Of a DNA stretch of 55,382 nucleotides, positions 8,939 through 17,182 are shown piece after piece; position 1 is the stretch's first letter; each line of letters begins with the position of its first letter. Made by a program: the position numbers and the translations under genes. The notes beneath the pieces were generated by a model. It was given only the letters and a program-made list of their open reading frames with translations. It had not been told where the DNA came from and searched no databases. The stretch is from positions 1 to 55,382 of the forward strand of contig DUDC01000336.1 of assembly GCA_012959465.1 (NCBI GenBank). Direction: 5' to 3'. The stretch is from Planctomycetaceae bacterium. Its GTDB lineage: Bacteria > Planctomycetota > Planctomycetia > Pirellulales > Pirellulaceae.

Positions 8939-10264
8939 TCACTTGCCCGCACTGATCTTCTGGCCGGTGCCACAATTCAAACTGTTCAACAAGTCCTCTC
9001 GTTCTATCGACACGTCGGCAGGGGGTGTACCGGCTGCTAACGCGGCGATTTGGTCACGGCGGAGAGTCATGCCGTAGACGGCAGCGGCAATCAGGCAGCT
9101 GCACCCGATCGTTATGAAGACCGGCATGTAGCCGTGATTTTTTGCGATCCATCCGAGAATCGGAGCGCCGCAGATCATTCCGGCATCAAGCGTCATCAAA
9201 GAGAGCGCCGAACCGGTGCCGCGAAGGTGCGGGGGAAATGACTCCAGCATCAACGACATCATCGTGTGAAACATCAGCGCATGTCCGGTGCCACCAAGCA
9301 GCGCTGGAATGAGTAACGTCCACAGATTGTCTGGAGATACAGCCAGGAACGCAAACATCTGTGCTGCCATAAACAGAGTGCCGGTGAACAGCACCTTGCC
9401 ACGGCCGATGCGATCGACAAGATGACTTGTCGCCACTCGAAGAATGATGCCCCAGCCAGCGTAACCCAGAAAGAAAACACCGACGGCGCGAAACGAAGTG
9501 TTGGGCGCTATTGTGTCGACAAAACTGGCGAGAAAGATGAACGGAATCGTCATGCATAGGCCGAACGCGAGCACGACTGCGCTCGTCGCACCCGGCCAGT
9601 AAGCGGTTGATGTCCGGATGAAGTCGGATAGTCGAACGCCGTCCTGAGGCGATCCAGGAGTCCGTCGTACCTTGGGTATTACCAAGAGAGAAATCGCAGG
9701 AAACAACAACGCAACGAGTGCGATGGAAAACAGGCGATAGAACTGAGCACGTTCACGGACTTCGCCAGCCAGAATCCAATCGGCCAGGTAGGGCCCGATG
9801 ATCATCCCCGCAAATCCCGCAGCTCCAAGAATCCCGATCGCTTCAGTTCGTCGACTTGGTGGTGCCGACTGTGAGATATAAGCAAGACTGCTGGCGAAAA
9901 CAAAGGCAGCACCGACCGCCAATAATCCACGGAGAAAATAGATGGCGGCGTTGAGATCCGTCAGGACAAAATTACCAACTATTCCAACGGCAAAAACGAG
10001 GAGTCCGGTCCCCCAAACAAAGCGTGGACCGAACCGGTTGATCCACTGCCCCATCCAGGGTCGCATCACCAGACTGGCAATCGCCCCGAGACCCATGATA
10101 CGACCGGTTTGGTTGACGTCCCCACCCAAGAAATCGATCCAACGAGCGTAGTGGGCGATCATGGTATTTGCGAGAACGAAGCAAACATTGCCGACCCATA
10201 TGGTGATGAATTCACGATTGTAGAGTCGGTCTTCTGAGTAGACTTCTGCGGCCGGTTTGAGCAT
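8939..10264 (-). CDS. Major facilitator superfamily transporter
   Basis: An inner-membrane carrier of about 441 residues with around 12 hydrophobic segments. Early motifs are VLANTMIAHYARWIDFLGG and the loop 2-3 signature region RPWMGQWINRFGPRF, which is the MFS motif A area. Segment 4 reads AYISQSAPPSRRTEAIG, typical of drug/sugar-type MFS carriers. The substrate is not predictable. I placed the start at ATG 10264 (MLKPAAEVYSEDRLYNREF). A TTG at 10327 would add 21 residues without adding recognisable sequence. It converges with the metallophosphoesterase gene across a 115-base gap in which I see nothing notable. Confidence 0.88.
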   Translation of the reverse strand: MLKPAAEVYSEDRLYNREFITIWVGNVCFVLANTMIAHYARWIDFLGGDVNQTGRIMGLGAIASLVMRPWMGQWINRFGPRFVWGTGLLVFAVGIVGNFVLTDLNAAIYFLRGLLAVGAAFVFASSLAYISQSAPPSRRTEAIGILGAAGFAGMIIGPYLADWILAGEVRERAQFYRLFSIALVALLFPAISLLVIPKVRRTPGSPQDGVRLSDFIRTSTAYWPGATSAVVLAFGLCMTIPFIFLASFVDTIAPNTSFRAVGVFFLGYAGWGIILRVATSHLVDRIGRGKVLFTGTLFMAAQMFAFLAVSPDNLWTLLIPALLGGTGHALMFHTMMSLMLESFPPHLRGTGSALSLMTLDAGMICGAPILGWIAKNHGYMPVFITIGCSCLIAAAVYGMTLRRDQIAALAAGTPPADVSIEREDLLNSLNCGTGQKISAGK

Positions 10265-10389
10265 CTGAGGGGGCGGGACCTGGTGAGAGAGGCGGCGGGC
10301 GAGAACACTATTTTCGTCTGTAAACAATGTAGCGCACAGCCCAAATGAGGTTCCTGCGGGGATTAATACGGCGATAAGCCGCAGGTCTG

Positions 10390-10412
10390 GGTCACTTTCG
10401 GCGAAAGTGACC
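10390..10412. repeat. Perfect 10-bp inverted repeat with 3-base loop
   Basis: GGTCACTTTC (10390-10399) and GAAAGTGACC (10403-10412) form a perfect stem around GGC. The stem begins inside the stop codon of the small minus-strand gene at 10412. The sequence is highly regular and looks like a copy of an interspersed planctomycete hairpin. There is no T tract, so I do not call it a classical terminator. Confidence 0.6.
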
Positions 10413-10768
10413 TACATTTCCTCCGGTGTCAGGCCGATGCTGTCGCGTACGTCCAAGAAACGAACGCGATCGATAAGCTCCGCCTTCAGAGAACGCTTGA
10501 AAAACCGAACGGCCGATTTGACAACACGCGTGCGAAGCTTTGATAGAGAGGATTCATCCATTGTCGGCCTTGTCAACGCCTGGAAATCTAAGCCCTCCCT
10601 TGGGTCAGCCGATGGCAAGCCAGAGCGAATTTGATACGGGTCATTGCGATAGGATTTCTCAGCATCGACCAACCGTTGAAATCGTTCATCGTACGTGTCA
10701 ATATTCGCAACACACCGCTTGATCTCGCCAACCCGGAACTCGCCAACCCGGAACTCGAGGTTAGCCAC
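10412..10768 (-). CDS. Small hypothetical protein, possibly a remnant
   Basis: Encodes up to 118 residues from GTG 10768. The N-terminus carries a duplicated EFRVG pentapeptide caused by a 15-bp tandem repeat (10724-10753). The remainder is charged and probably helical (DERFQRLVDAEKSYRNDP, then ALTRPTMDESSLSKLRTRVV). No signal peptide, membrane segment or known motif is visible, and I do not recognise the family. It sits between the MFS gene and the DUF1501 gene, on the same strand as both. It could be a real small gene, or the C-terminal piece of a decayed larger gene. The start is uncertain because no clear ribosome site precedes the GTG. Confidence 0.4.
   Translation of the reverse strand: MANLEFRVGEFRVGEIKRCVANIDTYDERFQRLVDAEKSYRNDPYQIRSGLPSADPREGLDFQALTRPTMDESSLSKLRTRVVKSAVRFFKRSLKAELIDRVRFLDVRDSIGLTPEEM
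10724..10753. repeat. 15-bp tandem duplication
   Basis: CTCGCCAACCCGGAA is present twice, head to tail, at 10724-10738 and 10739-10753, followed by a partial third copy (CTCG). On the minus strand it encodes EFRVG twice. Confidence 0.85.
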
Positions 10769-10798
10769 GAGGCCGCTATCAGTGGCGGCGTGCTTGGA

Positions 10799-12250
10799 CT
10801 ACGCGAAGATCTCTTTGATTACGTGGCCGTGCACATTGGTCAAGCGACGTTTAATGCCGTTGTGATAGTACGTTAATCGCTCGTGGTCAATTCCCAACAG
10901 GTACATGACCGTGGCGTGAAAATCGTGCCAGTGCACACGATTTTCGACGGCTTTCCAGCCCACATCGTCCGTCGATCCATAACTAATACCGTGCTTAAGG
11001 CCAGCACCGGCAAGCCAGGTAGTGAAACCGTTTTGATTGTGATCGCGCCCCTTGCCAACTTCACTGGCCGCGGACTGCGCAAACGGCGTGCGGCCGAACT
11101 CGCTGGTAAACAACACAAGAGTGTCGTCGAGCATCCCAGTTCGACGGAGGTCCTTCAATAGCGCGGCGACCGGTTTGTCCATTCGGCCGGCCTCTCGACC
11201 ATGGTTTCGGATCATGTCTTCATGACCGTCCCAGTTGATTCGTGGACTACCAAAGGCGCCGCCGGCAAAGAGTTGCACGAATCGCACACCTCGTTGTAAG
11301 AGCCGCCTCGCGAGCAGACACGACCGACCGAAGTCGCCGGTTTCTTTCCCATCAAGGCCGTACAACGCGTGCGTCTCGGCCGTTTCTTGGTCCAAGTTTC
11401 CGACGTCTGGCACAACGACCTGCATCCGCGCCGCCAACTGGTAACTGCCTATCCTCGCTGCCAGCTCATCATTTACACCTCGCGAGGCGAGATGACGACG
11501 ATTCATTCTTTCGAGCAGATTGCGGCTGTCTCTTTCCAGCTGAGGCGTTTTTTCCACCGCCGGAAACAGGTCATCGATCGGCGTGCCACGACTGCGAATG
11601 ATGACCCCTTGATGCCGCGCGGGCAAGAATCCGTTAGTCCAGTTGATCGAACCACCCGCGGGCACTCCGCGGGTATCCGGAATGACTACAAATGCTGGCA
11701 GTTCATCGGTTTCGCAGCCCATTCCGAACGAGAGCCACGAACCGGCTACAGGGAAACCGTTGAGTCGAAACCCGCTGTTTTCCTGAAACGTAGCGGGAGT
11801 ATGATTCGACGTCTCGGCGAACATCGAGTGAATGACTGTCAACTCGTCTGCCACTTCACTCAAATGTGGAAACAAGTCCGAAACCCAGAGCCCGCTTTCA
11901 CCCCGCTGTTTGAAAGCCCAGTCGTTTTTCCGCAGCAAACCGACCTTGCCAAAAAACACATCGGGCCGGTCGTCACTCACCAGCGATTTGCCGTGTAGTT
12001 TCTCCAGTTTTGGTTTGTAGTCGAACGAATCGACCTGACTCAAACCACCCGTCAAGCAAATATGGATGGCCCGCTTTGCGGGCGCCGGGTGGTGGGGCGG
12101 CGGATCACTCGCCTCGCTGGCGACGACGGCGGCAGCAAGCTTGCCATCACGGGCAAGCAGCGTGGTCAACGCAGCGCCACCCAGCCCACATTTCACCCAG
12201 TCAAACCACTGGCGTCGGTCCAAAGCAACAGAATCGGATTTAGTCCACAT
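10799..12250 (-). CDS. DUF1501 domain protein, partner of the upstream PSD1 protein
   Basis: A 483-residue DUF1501 protein, a family with an alkaline-phosphatase/sulfatase-like fold usually exported by Tat. The N-terminus carries a weak twin-arginine-like signal (DRRQWFDWVKCGLGGAAL). Family landmarks are HICLTGGLSQVDSFDYKP, GFLPARHQG, LLARRLLQRGVRFVQL, LFTSEFGRTPF and DFHATVMYLLGIDHERL. ATG 12250 overlaps the end of the upstream PSCyt/PSD1 gene by 11 bases (ATGTGGACTAA), which points to translational coupling. These pairs are expanded in planctomycetes and are thought to act outside the cytoplasm. The actual substrate is unknown. Confidence 0.9.
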   Translation of the reverse strand: MWTKSDSVALDRRQWFDWVKCGLGGAALTTLLARDGKLAAAVVASEASDPPPHHPAPAKRAIHICLTGGLSQVDSFDYKPKLEKLHGKSLVSDDRPDVFFGKVGLLRKNDWAFKQRGESGLWVSDLFPHLSEVADELTVIHSMFAETSNHTPATFQENSGFRLNGFPVAGSWLSFGMGCETDELPAFVVIPDTRGVPAGGSINWTNGFLPARHQGVIIRSRGTPIDDLFPAVEKTPQLERDSRNLLERMNRRHLASRGVNDELAARIGSYQLAARMQVVVPDVGNLDQETAETHALYGLDGKETGDFGRSCLLARRLLQRGVRFVQLFAGGAFGSPRINWDGHEDMIRNHGREAGRMDKPVAALLKDLRRTGMLDDTLVLFTSEFGRTPFAQSAASEVGKGRDHNQNGFTTWLAGAGLKHGISYGSTDDVGWKAVENRVHWHDFHATVMYLLGIDHERLTYYHNGIKRRLTNVHGHVIKEIFA

Positions 12251-15230
12251 GCAGAAACTCGTTGCTGTTAATAATGACTCGGCAAAAATCTGACAAGGTG
12301 TGCGCGGCGACAAAAGAGACCGCATCATTTGACTCTTCTTCATCCGGATTTCGGTTGTACGCCAATTGGTAGGCACGACGAACAAGGTCCTGAACATCGT
12401 CGCCCACTTCACTTTGCAGTCGATCCGCAAAACGATCTGACATTCGCAGAACAAATGAGTTGTTCATCAGCGTCAACGCTTGAAGCGGTGTAACCGTTAC
12501 CGCACGTTTCGGAGTTTTGGTCGACGGATCAGGACAATCAAATACGTCCAACATTCGATTGCGGCCAGAACGGAGCCATGTACGGTAGACGCTTCGTCGG
12601 TTGAATTCTGGTCCAACCGGATCGGTCATCGTGTAAAACTGGGTGTTCTTTGTGAACGTCTCAAAGTCACGATAACCCGGACCACCCATCTGCTGATTCA
12701 ATTCTCCCGACACAGACAACACCGTGTCACGCAACGACTCCGCCTCCAAACGCTGCGGGGATTTGCGCCAAAGTAAGCGATTGTCAGCGTCCACTGCGGC
12801 CGAGGCAGGAACGTATCTGGACGACTGTCGGTAAGTGGCGGATGTGACAATCAATCGGTGCAATGACTTTACACTCCAGTTTCGATGGATCAACTCGCGG
12901 GCCAAGAAATCGATCAGTTCTCGATGTGACGGTCGGCCGCCATTAAAACCGAAGTCGTTCGGCGTCTCGACCAGACCCACGCCAAAATGATGGTGCCAAA
13001 GCCGGTTGCCGATGACGCGGGCAAATAAAGGATTCGTCGGTTCCGTGATCCACTCCGCCAATCGGCGCCGCCGATCCGCATCGCTAGCCTCCGCCAGTAG
13101 ACCAAAGTCAGCCTCCAGCCCAACCAACGATTCTATTCCGTTGGCCGCAACCGGTTCGCCCACTGTGGCTGGATTGCCTCGCAATAACACGTGAGCCACG
13201 CCCGGATTTCGTGGCTTCACAGCGTAGATCGACAGATTCTTCGACCGCGGTATTGCAGTGGCTAGCTTCGATATCTCTGCTTGAATCGCCACTCGGCGTT
13301 TTTGTTCCGCTGGAGTAATCGCCTCATTGAAGGCTTCGATAAAGGCCTCTTTGACCGCCGCCGACCGTGCGATCTCGATAGGCGTCAGCGCTCGATCGTA
13401 AAGATGTGCGGCCTCGATCGCCCCGCTGAGCATCCGGTTCCCGCCTGGTGGAAAGTGCCGTAAGCCAAAGACTACTTTCGCCTTACCTGCTGAAAAAGTC
13501 AGTGGACCAGATGACTTGTACGGTGTTCCGTAGGGCTTCCCATCGCGGTACAACGCGATCGTTCCATCCGAGTGATAGGCGATCGCCACATGGACTGCGC
13601 GGTCCTTTGCATCCGCTTCAACCGCCCCACCGACGTCTTGCGTACGCTGAAAGGTGTCGCTGCCGGCCATCCAACGTCCCGGCTCACGCTCGCCGAAAAC
13701 GATCGCGTCGAAAAGACCTCCGTCGAGTGATACAACACTCATGACGGCACCGCCACGCTGGTCGAGATCGTCTAGTTTTACCCACGCTTCAAGAGTCTTT
13801 TCACGTAGGTCGTCCACCAGCAGAGTTGTTGCCACAAAAGAACCCTTGCCGTCAACCACTAGACTTCCGTTTGCAATTTTTGCATTGCCCTCCCCGCTAC
13901 CATGCAACTGGCCGACAGAATCATCGAGACCCGTGTCGAACAACCAACTCGCTCGCGGCAACGGAGCGTCCGGCAGAGCGTCGCCAACCGCAGCGGCGTT
14001 AATCCTCAAACGCACACGTTTGTCAAGTTCGCCCAGTTCGATGCGAAGGTCGTCAATTTCGGCCTCGAGCCGTTCAGCCAGACCGTCGTCTAACATCAGT
14101 TGAACGTCACGAGATCCGTGTCGAACCCCGTCCAGCGACGCCGTCATCTGATAGTACTCACGTTGGCGGATCGGATCGAACTTGTGATCGTGACAGCGAG
14201 CGCAGTTTACCGTCAGACTCAAGAATGTCTGACTGACGACGCTGACGATATCTTCGAGTTCATCTTGTCGGACAACAGCTTTCATCGCAGCGCTTTGTTG
14301 ACTTTGGCCGACCTCGTCATATGGACCTGCAACCAAGAAACCGGTTGCGATGATCGCGTGACTATTGTTCGGATACAGCACGTCGCCAGCAATCTGTCTT
14401 TTGCTAAACTCGTCGTACGGAAGGTCAACGTTCAACGCGTTGATAACCCAGTCACGGTAGGGCCACGAGTTTTCCCGAATCTTGTCGCGTTCAAATCCCT
14501 GACTCTCGCCAAACCGTGCCACGTCTAGCCAATGCCGCGCCCAGCGGGCGCCGTAGTGTGGTGAAGCGAGCATCTGGTCTACCAACCTCTCGTACGCGTC
14601 GGGACGTCCGTCGTTCTCAAAGGCGGTAACTGCATCTGATGTCGGCGGCAGTCCGAGTAAATCGAACGACAGGCGGCGGATCAATGTGCGACGGTCTGCG
14701 GGGGACGAGGGGTTCAATTTGCTTGATTCGAGTTTTTCCAGAACAAAATGGTCAATGCCGTTTCGCACCCAACTGTCGTTCTGGACAACGGGTAGTGGAT
14801 GATCACCAACCGGTTGAAGTGCCCACCAGTCGTAACCAGCTCGCTTGTTTGTTGTAAAGCGAAATGAATCCAACGGGTCCGTACCCCACTTTGCGCCTGA
14901 CTGAATCCAACGCTGTAGAATCATTTTGTCTGAGTCGGCCAACGGTTTCTTGGGTGGCATCTCATCGCCATCCACTCGCTCCCATAACAGACTCATCTGT
15001 GGTTCACCAACGACAATTGCCTCACCGCTTTCACCACCAGCGAGCGTGGTCTTTAACGACGAAAGATCAAGTTGACCTTTCGGGTCGGTACCACTGTGAC
15101 ATTCAAGACAATGCTGAATCAAGATCGGTGCGACGGTTTCGTCGAATTGGCGGGCGGCCGCGTCAACACCGCATACGACTTTCGGGCAGCAGATTAAGAT
15201 AACTGCGAGAATAGAAAACGATCTTGGCAC
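12240..15230 (-). CDS. PSCyt1/DUF1549-LamG-DUF1553 exported haem protein
   Basis: A large exported protein of 996 residues. After a signal peptide (ILAVILICCPKVVCG) comes a planctomycete cytochrome c domain (CLECH near residue 41, then MPPKKPL with the probable axial methionine). DUF1549 follows (LIRRLSFDLLGLPP, HYGARWARHWLDVARF) and contains a second CXXCH, CARCHDHKFDP, near 343. A LamG/concanavalin-like sandwich (about 420-640) is inserted, with LEAWVKLDDL and ALYRDGKPYG. The DUF1553 (PSD1) domain ends the protein (NRLWHHHFGVGLVETPNDFG). I chose GTG 15230 because GCGGAGA lies 6 bases upstream and it starts right before the signal peptide; a TTG at 15305 would extend it. It is coupled to the DUF1501 gene. 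Confidence 0.9.
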   Translation of the reverse strand: MPRSFSILAVILICCPKVVCGVDAAARQFDETVAPILIQHCLECHSGTDPKGQLDLSSLKTTLAGGESGEAIVVGEPQMSLLWERVDGDEMPPKKPLADSDKMILQRWIQSGAKWGTDPLDSFRFTTNKRAGYDWWALQPVGDHPLPVVQNDSWVRNGIDHFVLEKLESSKLNPSSPADRRTLIRRLSFDLLGLPPTSDAVTAFENDGRPDAYERLVDQMLASPHYGARWARHWLDVARFGESQGFERDKIRENSWPYRDWVINALNVDLPYDEFSKRQIAGDVLYPNNSHAIIATGFLVAGPYDEVGQSQQSAAMKAVVRQDELEDIVSVVSQTFLSLTVNCARCHDHKFDPIRQREYYQMTASLDGVRHGSRDVQLMLDDGLAERLEAEIDDLRIELGELDKRVRLRINAAAVGDALPDAPLPRASWLFDTGLDDSVGQLHGSGEGNAKIANGSLVVDGKGSFVATTLLVDDLREKTLEAWVKLDDLDQRGGAVMSVVSLDGGLFDAIVFGEREPGRWMAGSDTFQRTQDVGGAVEADAKDRAVHVAIAYHSDGTIALYRDGKPYGTPYKSSGPLTFSAGKAKVVFGLRHFPPGGNRMLSGAIEAAHLYDRALTPIEIARSAAVKEAFIEAFNEAITPAEQKRRVAIQAEISKLATAIPRSKNLSIYAVKPRNPGVAHVLLRGNPATVGEPVAANGIESLVGLEADFGLLAEASDADRRRRLAEWITEPTNPLFARVIGNRLWHHHFGVGLVETPNDFGFNGGRPSHRELIDFLARELIHRNWSVKSLHRLIVTSATYRQSSRYVPASAAVDADNRLLWRKSPQRLEAESLRDTVLSVSGELNQQMGGPGYRDFETFTKNTQFYTMTDPVGPEFNRRSVYRTWLRSGRNRMLDVFDCPDPSTKTPKRAVTVTPLQALTLMNNSFVLRMSDRFADRLQSEVGDDVQDLVRRAYQLAYNRNPDEEESNDAVSFVAAHTLSDFCRVIINSNEFLHVD

Positions 15231-15732
15231 GAGCACTCTCCGCGATGCGATCTGACGAGCATATTTTAGTCGAAGCGATCGTGAATGTGGAATCTCCGCG
15301 GCCAATTTTCAGACTGTCTACCGTGTCCGGTAAATAAGCGGGCCAATGGCCATTCCTTGCGCTGGATTTGAGCCGTAGCCAATGTGATGTGGCTCAACCC
15401 ACGAATCACGCACACCAACGTTGAGCAGCGGGAGTCGAAGCTGCTCTGGAATCGCCATTTCCAACGTCGAAAGGTCCGTCTCGACGGGAATAGTCGCAAG
15501 AACGAATCTGCACACGGAATTCACTCAATTATTAGACCGCCGGAGGTGCGCGAAGATTCAAACACGCAAGTTCATGACTTTTCCAATGTATCAGAGCCAA
15601 ATCGGTTCGAGCAACATTAAAGCGGTCCGAACAGATTCCCCGCGCCCCATAACGTCAGTAGAATGAATCGTCGCGCGTCGGGAAGAACGCCGGAACCAAT
15701 GGTCACCGTTCAAGAGTAGTGGAGATAACCAA
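15231..15732. other. Intergenic region with a possible gene remnant
   Basis: A 502-base gap between the divergent PSCyt/PSD1 and SASA genes. On the minus strand at 15318-15524 an open frame of 68 codons reads like genuine protein (LNVGVRDSWVEPHHIGYG, then AQGMAIGPLIYRTR and stop), but I cannot assign it. The rest shows no gene. Promoters for both flanking genes must lie here. Confidence 0.4.
15318..15524 (-). pseudogene. Possible C-terminal fragment of a lost gene
   Basis: Sixty-eight codons open from GTG 15524 to TAG. The composition is protein-like, with hydrophobic alternation and a defined ending (GPLIYRTR), unlike the arginine/serine-rich shadow frames elsewhere. No ribosome site or signal peptide is seen, and I do not recognise the family. 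It may be a small gene or a degraded 3' end. Confidence 0.25.
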
Positions 15733-16995
15733 GTGAAAGTCTGCGGAATTTTTACCTCGTCTCTAATCGCATTGTTGCTGACGACTCTCGCTTCTTCATC
15801 CTCGGCAGACCAACCCGCTGGCAAACCGCTGAAAGTCTTTATCCTGGCCGGACAGTCGAACATGCAAGGGCATGCCAAGATCGCGACATTTGACTATATC
15901 GGTGACGACCCAGCAACCTTGCCGATGTTGAACGAGATGGTAGGAACCGATGGCGCTCCGCGAACGGTGAAGGACACTTGGATCTCCTATCTGACCCAAG
16001 GGAGAGGCACACCGAACGGAGAGGGATTCGGGAAACTCTCCTCTGGATACGGGGCACGAACTGATCCGACGTCCGCCAGCGACAAGATTGGTCCTGAACT
16101 CACGTTTGGCATCTATATGCAGAAGTCGCTCAAAGAGCCGATCTTGATCATCAAGACCGCCTGGGGCGGAAAGTCCCTGCACACCGACTTCCGGCCACCT
16201 TCGGCTGGCCGCTACGAGCTCAGTGATGCTGACGTTGCGTCGATCGTGAAACGAGGCGGAGACCTGGACGAGGAACGAGCCAAGAGGGCAGCGCAAAGTG
16301 GGGTCTACTACCGACTCATGATGGATCATGTAAAAAGCGTACTGAAAGACATTCAACGAGTTTACCCTGATTACGATGCAAAACAGGGTTATGAGGTCGC
16401 TGGTTTCGTTTGGTTCCAGGGTTGGAATGATGTCGTGAACAGTCGAGTCTATCCTCGCCGCGGGCAGGACGGCGGCTATGACAAGTACAGTGAATGGATG
16501 GCCGCATTCATCCGAGATGTTCGCAAGGATCTGAAATCCCCTGCGATGCCGTTTGTAATCGGAGTGCTCGGTGTTAACGGCCCAATCGATAATGTGAGTG
16601 AACGGTATCGGAGCATTCACGGAACGTTTCGAGAAGCGATGGCGGCGCCCGCCTCGCTGCCCGAGTTCAAAGGCAATGTCATCGCCGTACGCACGGCACC
16701 GTTCTGGGATATGCCGCTCGATCGAATTCAGAAGAAGCGGGAGGAAGTGAATCAGCAAAAGCGGCGTCTGCAATCTCAGGTCAAGAATGGAGAACTGACC
16801 GAAGAGGAAGCGGCAACCCAACTGGCGAAGGTCCAAGCAGGTCTGGTCTCGGCCGAGGAAGAGGCGCTTTGGAAACGCGGCGCATCAAATGCGGGCTACC
16901 ACTACTATGGGTGCGCCAAGACTATGGCCCAAATCGGAAGAGCCTTTGCCGAAGCAGTGTTGGAAATGCAGAGCAACGAAAGTAAACAGGACTAG
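15733..16995 (+). CDS. Secreted SASA-family carbohydrate esterase
   Basis: A 420-residue secreted protein with a signal peptide (residues 1-25) followed by the SASA fold seen in sialate O-acetylesterases and carbohydrate acetyl esterases. The nucleophile block is FILAGQSNMQGH (Ser about 42). IKTAWGGKSL and GFVWFQGWND are the next conserved blocks, and the catalytic His is probably in NAGYHYYG (about 390). A charged helical, possibly coiled-coil insert (KKREEVNQQKRRLQ) precedes the last block. It probably removes acetyl groups from algal or other polysaccharides. It starts with GTG at 15733, with GGAG about 10 bases upstream. It precedes a sulfatase gene, consistent with polysaccharide breakdown. 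Confidence 0.9.
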   Translation: MKVCGIFTSSLIALLLTTLASSSSADQPAGKPLKVFILAGQSNMQGHAKIATFDYIGDDPATLPMLNEMVGTDGAPRTVKDTWISYLTQGRGTPNGEGFGKLSSGYGARTDPTSASDKIGPELTFGIYMQKSLKEPILIIKTAWGGKSLHTDFRPPSAGRYELSDADVASIVKRGGDLDEERAKRAAQSGVYYRLMMDHVKSVLKDIQRVYPDYDAKQGYEVAGFVWFQGWNDVVNSRVYPRRGQDGGYDKYSEWMAAFIRDVRKDLKSPAMPFVIGVLGVNGPIDNVSERYRSIHGTFREAMAAPASLPEFKGNVIAVRTAPFWDMPLDRIQKKREEVNQQKRRLQSQVKNGELTEEEAATQLAKVQAGLVSAEEEALWKRGASNAGYHYYGCAKTMAQIGRAFAEAVLEMQSNESKQD

Positions 16996-17182
16996 GCGTT
17001 GACGCTCTCCTATAAACACGTGATCAATGCGGCTCTGTTCGAGACTAGCCTGCCTGCGTGTCTGTCGGCAAACGTGACCTCAGAAACGCTGCATTGTCGT
17101 CTTCGGCGTGCTATTCTCATGAGTTGCACGTCTGGTCTAGTCCATCGCATTGCGACCACCAATTATCGTCTAGGTACTCACC

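Noticed and set aside
15796-16836. Long minus-strand open frame of about 346 codons
   Set aside because: Antisense to the SASA esterase, with no recognisable domain and arginine/histidine-rich composition.
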